From positions 1 through 11,130 of the forward strand of contig JAUVCL010000056.1 of assembly GCA_030595845.1 (NCBI GenBank): DNA of 11,130 bases. The letters are read 5' to 3'. A model generated the notes under the pieces. It saw nothing but the letters and a program-made list of their open reading frames with translations. It searched no databases and was not told the DNA's origin. Below are positions 6,351 through 11,130 of this stretch, one piece after another. Every line of letters begins with the position of its first letter. Positions within the stretch are counted from its first letter, which is position 1. The stretch is from Campylobacterota bacterium. GTDB taxonomy: Bacteria > Campylobacterota > Campylobacteria > Campylobacterales > Sulfurovaceae. Position numbers and translations under genes: made by a program.

Positions 6351-6760
6351 GAGTGATGTTTGATACCAATGTGGTATTGGATCTGCTCTTAGACAGAGAA
6401 CCATTTGTTACAGATGCAAAAATACTCATTTCAAAAGTAGAACAAGGTGAGTTTACAGGACTACTTTGTGCAACCACTATTACGACTATTCACTACCTTT
6501 TGCTCAAATCTAATGGCAAAGAAAAATCTAGTGAAATTATTGAGTCACTTTTAAAACTTTTTGAAATTGCCCCTGTAACACGTATAGTCCTTGAAGATGC
6601 TTTACAAAGCAATGATAAAGACTATGAAGATGCTGTACTTTATAAGTCTGCCTATCATGCAAGTGCCTCTATGATAGTAACACGTGACAGAAAAGGTTTT
6701 TCTAAAGCAGAGTTGCCAGTACTTAATCCTCAAGAGTTTTTGGTTCTATTGAAAGTATGA
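6347..6760 (+). CDS. PIN domain ribonuclease toxin (VapC-like)
   Basis: 137-residue PIN domain protein, full length for a VapC-type toxin, presumed to cut RNA in the cytoplasm with divalent metal. Visible motifs are FDTNVVLD with Asp6 and Asn8, the acidic cluster DYEDAV with Asp92, Glu94 and Asp95, and VTRDRKGF with Asp114. The segment where many PIN proteins carry the second acidic residue reads TTITTIHYLL, with His49 and no acid. The GTG at 6347 is chosen over the ATG at 6356 because VRVMFDTN gives the usual N-terminus and a GGAAGAG site lies ahead of it. It overlaps the antitoxin gene (GTGA), so the two are coupled. It ends 18 bases from the converging ovoA gene. Confidence 0.85.
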   Translation: MRVMFDTNVVLDLLLDREPFVTDAKILISKVEQGEFTGLLCATTITTIHYLLLKSNGKEKSSEIIESLLKLFEIAPVTRIVLEDALQSNDKDYEDAVLYKSAYHASASMIVTRDRKGFSKAELPVLNPQEFLVLLKV

Positions 6761-6778
6761 GGTTCAAAAAGCCCTCTT

Positions 6779-8878
6779 TTAACGCTTCTCCCAAATTGTC
6801 ATCTGTGCTATGGTATGCTGATGTTTTCTTGCCGTCTCCTGTATCACAAAAGGTACATCTTTAATATCGAGTAATTTAAAGTCCCCTCCCAGTATCTCTA
6901 ACAATCCATCCAAAGTGGAGACATTCTCTCCATCTTTTTTATAGCCGCCTATCCATTTTTCTTTGGGGGTAGACTCTTCCTGCCAGGTATAAGGAGAAGT
7001 CAAAATAAGCATCCCCCCTTCATTGAGACGTTTTACGAGTGAATCTAAAAATTTCTTTGGATCATAAAGCCTGTCGATGAGATTACCGCCAAATATAAGA
7101 TCAAAATCTTTATAAATTGGTTTTAAATTACAGGCATCTGCTTGCCAAAAAGTGACTTTCTCACGCTCTTTTTCCAAATCAAAATCTGAAAGCTGCACCT
7201 CATAAAAGTTTTCCAGTTCACCTTCGGTTGGCATCGTATAACGCAATACCCCATTTTGTTTTAAGACTTCAGCCTCCTGTACAAAACGTGCAGAGAAATC
7301 AACACCTATCACTTCATCAAAACCACGTGCCAGTTCAAAAGTACTTCTACCTATGGCACATCCGATGTCAAAGGCTTTACCCCTTTGTTTGTCTTTCATA
7401 TACGTTAAAGCGATCTGTGCACAACGTGCGGGGTAATTTTCAACACCTAAAGTATTTTCTCCCCAGCCAAAGTGACAATACTGTGAAATGATACTGTCAG
7501 TAGTATAGTAGTCAGTCACTACTTTTTCTTCATAGTCACTTTGAATATATCTAAATCCTGCATGTTGGTAAAAATGTCTTCTAAATCCATAACGACTTTT
7601 TTGCGTGGCCAAATTGCCGCAAGAGATCCATGAAGCGCCATTAATAAGATTATGTTTCCCATCAAAAGTAGGTACAGTAAAATCATCATAAATGGGATGT
7701 ACTTTAAATCCTTTAAATGGATAGATAAGCGTACGTGACCACTGCCAGACATTCCCTATAACATCATAAAAATCACCTTGTTGCCAGTGATCTACCGGGA
7801 CACAAGAGGCAAAGCTTTCCAAATTAATATTGGCAAGACTTTTCCCTTTTTCTCTCCATTCTAGATAAGAACCTACTTTACTTACCTCTCTTAATCTACT
7901 ATATTCATCTTCAGTAGGTAGGGTAATGGTACTACCCTCTTTTATACTCTTCCATTTACAAAAGGCTGCAGCTTCCAGATGATTGACCTCTACGGGCCAG
8001 TTTTTAGGGAGATCGATCTTTCTGCTCAAAGTTCGCAGACTATATCCTTCTTTTGAAGGAGACCAAAAAAGAGGATGTTTGGCATGGGTATAAGCTTTCC
8101 ATGCCTTACCTTCTTCGCACCAAAAATCATCATTGCTGTAGCCATCATCTTCAACAAATTCAAGATACTCAGCATTTGATGTGAGGTATTTTGCTGCTTT
8201 AAATGCAGGGATCTGTGCTTGATGCTCTCCATATTCATTATCCCATCCAAAGAGTTTATCATCTTTGTTTTTACCTAGTTTCACCAGACCTTCACTCACA
8301 TCTAAAAGTTGATTCTCTGGTGCCTCACCAACAAGTGTACACTCTTCCCATTGTGCATTCTCTTTTACAGATGTGAAAGGAAGTTGACGGATAAGGACAG
8401 AAGAGGTTTCAAGATGGATATTTTCATGTTCTACCCCCATCATGATCACCCACCATGGGGACGCTTCGGTAATAGGAAGTTCTAAAGGAAGGGTATCGAT
8501 AAGTCTAGAAACAAGCGCGTAGACTTCATCACGATAAAACTGTGTCTGCGCTAAAGTAGGCCAGTCATAATGTTTTTCATTCAGATCATCCCAGGACATT
8601 TCATCTACACCCACCGCAAACAGAGATTCAAGTTTTGGGTCTATACGCGCGTCGATGATCTTAGCTAATTTAAGTTTGTTTATGAAGAAGGTAGCGGTAT
8701 GTCCATAATAAAAAATGATGGGATGACGAAGGGGATCTGCTTTTTGGAAATAGGATTTTTCGTCTGAAACAAGTGCAAAAAGTGACTCATAGCGTTTATA
8801 ACAGTACTGAAAATAGCTTTTGATCTCTTTTCGTTTTGATTCAGTATCACTTCCGTGAAGCGTAGGCATCTTTACCAT
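6779..8878 (-). CDS. ovoA: OvoA: 5-histidylcysteine sulfoxide synthase fused to 4-mercaptohistidine N1-methyltransferase (ovothiol biosynthesis)
   Basis: Iron-dependent enzyme that couples cysteine to histidine C5 with oxygen, the first step to the thiol antioxidant ovothiol A; its C-terminal domain does the later N-methylation. The 699 residues show the full three-part family plan. A DinB-like N-terminal domain carries the iron ligands His60 and the H-x3-H-x-E motif at 151-157 (HENIHLE). An FGE-sulfatase-type domain (about 200-445) has VNHLEAAAFCKW, LPTEDEY, GNVWQW, NGASW and FRRHFYQHAGFRY. A SAM methyltransferase domain (about 480-699) has motif I FDIGCAIGRST at 503-513 and GVDFS. The ATG at 8878 follows AAAGGAA; Met4 is a weaker alternative. 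The C-S lyase needed to finish the pathway is not adjacent, though a PatB-type lyase lies about 4 kb away. It converges with the toxin gene. Confidence 0.92.
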   Translation of the reverse strand: MVKMPTLHGSDTESKRKEIKSYFQYCYKRYESLFALVSDEKSYFQKADPLRHPIIFYYGHTATFFINKLKLAKIIDARIDPKLESLFAVGVDEMSWDDLNEKHYDWPTLAQTQFYRDEVYALVSRLIDTLPLELPITEASPWWVIMMGVEHENIHLETSSVLIRQLPFTSVKENAQWEECTLVGEAPENQLLDVSEGLVKLGKNKDDKLFGWDNEYGEHQAQIPAFKAAKYLTSNAEYLEFVEDDGYSNDDFWCEEGKAWKAYTHAKHPLFWSPSKEGYSLRTLSRKIDLPKNWPVEVNHLEAAAFCKWKSIKEGSTITLPTEDEYSRLREVSKVGSYLEWREKGKSLANINLESFASCVPVDHWQQGDFYDVIGNVWQWSRTLIYPFKGFKVHPIYDDFTVPTFDGKHNLINGASWISCGNLATQKSRYGFRRHFYQHAGFRYIQSDYEEKVVTDYYTTDSIISQYCHFGWGENTLGVENYPARCAQIALTYMKDKQRGKAFDIGCAIGRSTFELARGFDEVIGVDFSARFVQEAEVLKQNGVLRYTMPTEGELENFYEVQLSDFDLEKEREKVTFWQADACNLKPIYKDFDLIFGGNLIDRLYDPKKFLDSLVKRLNEGGMLILTSPYTWQEESTPKEKWIGGYKKDGENVSTLDGLLEILGGDFKLLDIKDVPFVIQETARKHQHTIAQMTIWEKR

Positions 8879-8896
8879 ATCTTATTCCTTTGGGAT

Positions 8897-8927
8897 TGAA
8901 CCCTCAGAATAACCTAGGCACTCATAA
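8897..8927 (+). repeat. Left terminal inverted repeat (31 bp)
   Basis: Reads TGAACCCTCAGAATAACC at its outer end and ACTCATAA at its inner end. It matches the reverse complement of 9157-9187 at 29 of 31 positions, the two differences falling at repeat positions 22 and 24. Confidence 0.85.
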
Positions 8928-8964
8928 TGAGTTTTGCAAATGTAAGATTTTGCAAGAGGCTTTC

Positions 8965-8984
8965 AAGTCCTAGCCAAAGCTAAG
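8965..8984 (+). repeat. Internal inverted repeat, left arm (20 bp, perfect)
   Basis: AAGTCCTAGCCAAAGCTAAG is the exact reverse complement of 9101-9120. The arms enclose 116 bases. Confidence 0.9.
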
Positions 8985-9100
8985 ACGCAGTAAGTATCTT
9001 GTGAAAGATTGCATTTGCAAAGCCCACCCTATGGGCATCACTAGCTTTCATCTATGCGTCGTTACTCTTTTTTGTACCCCAAGGGCATTTCCTACGGGCA

Positions 9101-9120
9101 CTTAGCTTTGGCTAGGACTT
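9101..9120 (-). repeat. Internal inverted repeat, right arm (20 bp, perfect)
   Basis: Exact reverse complement of 8965-8984, lying 36 bases inside the right terminal repeat. Confidence 0.9.
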
Positions 9121-9156
9121 CAAAAGAGTGCCTAGCCTAGACAAAAGCTAGAGATG

Positions 9157-9187
9157 TTATGAGCGTCTAGGTTATTCTGAGGGTTCA
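9157..9187 (-). repeat. Right terminal inverted repeat (31 bp)
   Basis: Inverted partner of 8897-8927. It ends GAGGGTTCA, 32 bases past the stop of the DUF6394-like gene. Confidence 0.85.
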
Positions 9188-9219
9188 GTTATCATTTATA
9201 GTAAGGTACCTAAGTAGAC

Positions 9220-9558
9220 TTAAAAGTCTGCCTTTTCCTTTGCACTCTCTATCATAGATACTATGATAGTATAGACATTTGCTACCACCGCACCTATTAC
9301 AAGCCCGACTGCCAAAGGATGGTTGTCATAAAACTGTAATGCAAAAAATGCAGGTATAAGGTGTAGATCAGCAACAAGTGAACCTGCTAACAGCTCTGCT
9401 GAAAGTATATTTCTTACCCCTATTTTCATCAAGGTAGAAATAATATTCACTGATCCTGCGATAAACAGTGCTACAGCACTATTTTCATATAGAAATGCTG
9501 CTGATGTCGTCAATGACATCAACGTAAAAAATATATAAAAAACTTTTCCCCAATTCAT
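9220..9558 (-). CDS. DUF6394-like small integral membrane protein
   Basis: 112-residue hydrophobic protein with about three to four membrane helices (roughly residues 5-23, 26-43, 52-75 and 80-105) and a short charged tail (ESAKEKADF). It matches what I recall of the DUF6394 family, a conserved protein of unknown role in Campylobacterota found directly after secD-secF. Here it lies 49 bases after secF on the same strand, with its own AAAGGGG ribosome site and a TATAAT box, so it may be read both from the secDF transcript and on its own. The usual downstream housekeeping gene of this cluster (leuS in genomes I recall) is not next to it. The MITE-like element and ovoA follow instead. Confidence 0.8.
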   Translation of the reverse strand: MNWGKVFYIFFTLMSLTTSAAFLYENSAVALFIAGSVNIISTLMKIGVRNILSAELLAGSLVADLHLIPAFFALQFYDNHPLAVGLVIGAVVANVYTIIVSMIESAKEKADF

Positions 9559-9582
9559 AAAACCCCTTTACTTTCTTACGTT

Positions 9583-9588
9583 ATTATA
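9583..9588 (-). promoter_or_regulatory. Candidate -10 box (TATAAT) for the DUF6394-like gene
   Basis: TATAAT lies 24 bases before the start codon, preceded by TTTTTGCT. A T-rich stretch before a strong -10 box and no clear -35 box is the usual sigma70 promoter form in Campylobacter and relatives. It lies in the 49-base gap after secF. Confidence 0.4.
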
Positions 9589-9607
9589 AAGCAAAAATAC
9601 TTTACTC

Positions 9608-10579
9608 TTACATCGTCCCATTTTCGTACATAGCACGCATTTTTTCTTTGTCTTTATCTCTTTTTAGTTTTACAGCTTCTTTTTCTCTAAAACCACTTAC
9701 TGAGAACCCAAGCCACATCAAGATAGGTGATGCCACAAAAATAGATGAATACGTACCCACAACAATTCCCACAAGTAATGTGAATGCAAAGCCATGTATG
9801 ATCTCACCACCAAAGATAAAGAGTGTTAAAACAACAAAGAATGTTGTCAAAGATGTCAATGTTGTACGTGAAAGTGTACGTGTCACAGACTCATCGATAA
9901 TCGCACCAAGATCAGGATTTTTAATGGTTCTGATCCCCTCACGAATACGGTCAAAGACAATGATCGTATCGTTCAGAGAGTATCCAAGTATGGTTAAAAG
10001 TGCTGCTAAAATGTCAAGGTTTACCTCCACATTAAACAGAACAATCATTCCCATAGCGATAGTAATATCATGAACAAGTGCCAATACAGAGGCAACAGCA
10101 AAACGCCATTCAAATCTAAATGACACATAAAGCAAAATCCCTATGATCGCGATAAGCATCGCGGTAAAACCTTTTGTACGTAACTCTGAGCCTACTTTAG
10201 CCCCTATCATGTCCACACGTCTTACTTCAAGTTCACCTGTCTCTTTAAGCAATGAGCTTACTTTCGCACCTACATCTTCACCCAAAATTCCCGAAGACAT
10301 TTTAGTACGAATGACTACTTCTTCCTGACTTCCAAAGAAAGTAACTGAGGCACCTTCATACGTCTTGTCTGTACTGAGTGCATCCCTGATCTTCGCTATA
10401 GGTGCTTCACCTGTATATTTAACTTGTATCAGTGTACCACCGGCAAAATCAACACCAAGGTTAAAGCCTTTAGTAACTATCAGTCCAAAAGACAAGATAA
10501 GTATTGCAATAGAAAGTAAACCAAAACGTTTACTTTTACCCATTAACGAGAGCGGTTTTTTATATTTAAAAACTTCCAT
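9608..10579 (-). CDS. secF: Protein translocase subunit SecF
   Basis: Inner-membrane partner of SecD; the SecDF complex uses the proton gradient to help draw secreted proteins through SecYEG. The 323 residues are full length for SecF. TM1 (about 18-37) leads into LGVDFAGGT at 41-49, followed by a periplasmic domain (about 50-135) and five further membrane helices. Family motifs include LVHDITIAMG at 168-177, LGYSLNDTIIVFDRIRE at 198-214 and TLSRTTLTSLTT at 235-246. The C-terminal tail is basic (KLKRDKDKEKMR). The ATG shares one base with the secD stop (TAATG) and has GAGGGAAG before it, so the two are translationally coupled. Confidence 0.97.
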   Translation of the reverse strand: MEVFKYKKPLSLMGKSKRFGLLSIAILILSFGLIVTKGFNLGVDFAGGTLIQVKYTGEAPIAKIRDALSTDKTYEGASVTFFGSQEEVVIRTKMSSGILGEDVGAKVSSLLKETGELEVRRVDMIGAKVGSELRTKGFTAMLIAIIGILLYVSFRFEWRFAVASVLALVHDITIAMGMIVLFNVEVNLDILAALLTILGYSLNDTIIVFDRIREGIRTIKNPDLGAIIDESVTRTLSRTTLTSLTTFFVVLTLFIFGGEIIHGFAFTLLVGIVVGTYSSIFVASPILMWLGFSVSGFREKEAVKLKRDKDKEKMRAMYENGTM

Positions 10580-11130
10580 TACTTCCCTCCCTCTTGTTTA
10601 ATACCAAACCAAAAGCTTAGTTTCTTTTTATCTAGTTTAGGCAGTATCCACTGGTAAATACCATGTGTTCCTACTATCGCTGTAAGCATAGAAGCCGCAA
10701 TACCGATACCCATCGTGATCGCAAATCCTTTGATCGCTCCCGTTCCATACACTACAAGTACAATAGCTGCAATAAGTGTAGTAACGTTGGCATCAAAGAT
10801 CGCAGTAAAGGCATTGTTATACCCATCTTCTATAGACTTTCCTATAGACTTTCCTTGATGTATTAATTCGCGTATACGCTCGTTGATGATAACATTGGCA
10901 TCAACCGCCATACCGACGGTCAGTACGATACCTGCCATACCTGGAAGTGTCAATGTCGCACCTACTAATGACATCACAGCCAAAATAAGGAAAAGGTTTC
11001 CTATAAGTGCAACATTGGCAATAACCCCTGCCATACCATAGTAAAGTACCATGAAGATAACAACCAAAAGGAAACCAAGCGCTAAAGCAAGTGAACTTGA
11101 CTGAATACTGTCTGCCCCAAGGCTAGGACC
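10579..11130 (-). CDS. secD: Protein translocase subunit SecD, C-terminal part (5' end outside window)
   Basis: The frame is open to the window edge and gives the last 183 residues of SecD, beginning GPSLGADSIQSS, the junction between the periplasmic domain and the membrane core. The conserved membrane motif LPGMAGIVLTVGMAVDANVIINERIRE is present, including the Asp in VDANV that family work links to proton movement. Five membrane helices are expected in this part, ending in a lysine-rich tail (PKLDKKKLSFWFG). A TTG at 11067 could be mistaken for a start but lies within a membrane helix and is internal. The gene runs directly into secF by a one-base overlap. Confidence 0.96.
   Translation of the reverse strand, partial: GPSLGADSIQSSSLALALGFLLVVIFMVLYYGMAGVIANVALIGNLFLILAVMSLVGATLTLPGMAGIVLTVGMAVDANVIINERIRELIHQGKSIGKSIEDGYNNAFTAIFDANVTTLIAAIVLVVYGTGAIKGFAITMGIGIAASMLTAIVGTHGIYQWILPKLDKKKLSFWFGIKQEGGK

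Larger units (their letters stand above)
8897..9187. mobile_element. 291-bp MITE-like element with 31-bp terminal inverted repeats
   Basis: The ends, 8897-8927 and 9157-9187, are inverted copies of each other with 29 of 31 matches, starting TGAACCCTCAGAATAACC. The interior has no reading frame of note but several further inverted pairs, including a perfect 20-base pair. This is the form of a non-autonomous miniature transposon moved by a transposase coded elsewhere. No clear target duplication is seen (left flank GGGAT, right flank GTTAT), so transposition is inferred from the repeats alone. The outer left end is 18 bases from the ovoA start, so the element must form the upstream region of ovoA. 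A structured RNA or other palindromic element is an alternative. Confidence 0.65.

Noticed and set aside
6759..6780. Possible two-way terminator between the PIN toxin gene and ovoA (GAGG, loop, CCTC, TTTT)
   Set aside because: The stem is only four to five base pairs with a ten-base loop and a short T run on one side, so it is too weak to call.
8893..9190. CRISPR array or tRNA-like structure in the repeat-rich gap between ovoA and the DUF6394-like gene
   Set aside because: The repeats are inverted, not direct with regular spacers, and no cloverleaf with a CCA-ready acceptor stem is visible; a MITE-like element explains the pairing better.
10579..11067. A separate 162-residue membrane protein starting at TTG 11067
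   Set aside because: The frame continues upstream to the window edge with the SecD motif GPSLGADSIQSS, so this is an internal codon of secD.

Overview
The window looks like chromosomal DNA from a Campylobacterota (epsilonproteobacterial) genome, probably of the Sulfurovum/Sulfurimonas type. The basis is the secD-secF-DUF6394 order at the right end, which is characteristic of that phylum, the AT-rich composition, and a promoter with a T-rich stretch plus TATAAT. The assignment is made from memory of these families, not from a search.

Layout from right to left (most genes are on the minus strand): the C-terminal part of secD and all of secF (9608-11130), overlapping by one base, then a small membrane protein of the DUF6394 type (9220-9558). 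Next is a 291-bp element with 31-bp terminal inverted repeats and nested internal inverted repeats (8897-9187), most simply a MITE. It ends 18 bp before the start codon of a three-domain ovothiol synthase gene, ovoA (6779-8878). A plus-strand type II toxin-antitoxin pair follows (DUF6364-like antitoxin and PIN toxin, 6108-6760). It has a near-consensus sigma70 promoter overlapped by an imperfect palindrome.

From about 5.9 to 2.9 kb the sequence is more AT-rich and reads as a patch of decaying accessory genes. Three abutting minus-strand reading frames (4311-5916) can be read as one exported, cysteine-repeat protein broken at two places, one of them a (CA)5 repeat. A HEPN-like gene (3708-4209) is interrupted by one stop codon and by a frameshift at a triplicated heptamer. 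An unrecognised 123-residue protein and the HTH end of a transposase remnant follow.

The left end holds a PatB/MalY-type C-S lyase (1708-2883) overlapping by four bases a PBP4-type D-Ala-D-Ala carboxypeptidase/endopeptidase with a C-terminal SPOR domain (1-1711, running off the window). A near-consensus promoter for this pair lies inside the transposase remnant.

Housekeeping secretion and cell-wall genes therefore flank an accessory segment assembled by transfer, insertion and decay. I see no clear multi-gene new defence or metabolic system. The items most worth a second look are the MITE-like element at ovoA, the split exported protein, the broken HEPN gene and the promoter inside the transposase remnant.
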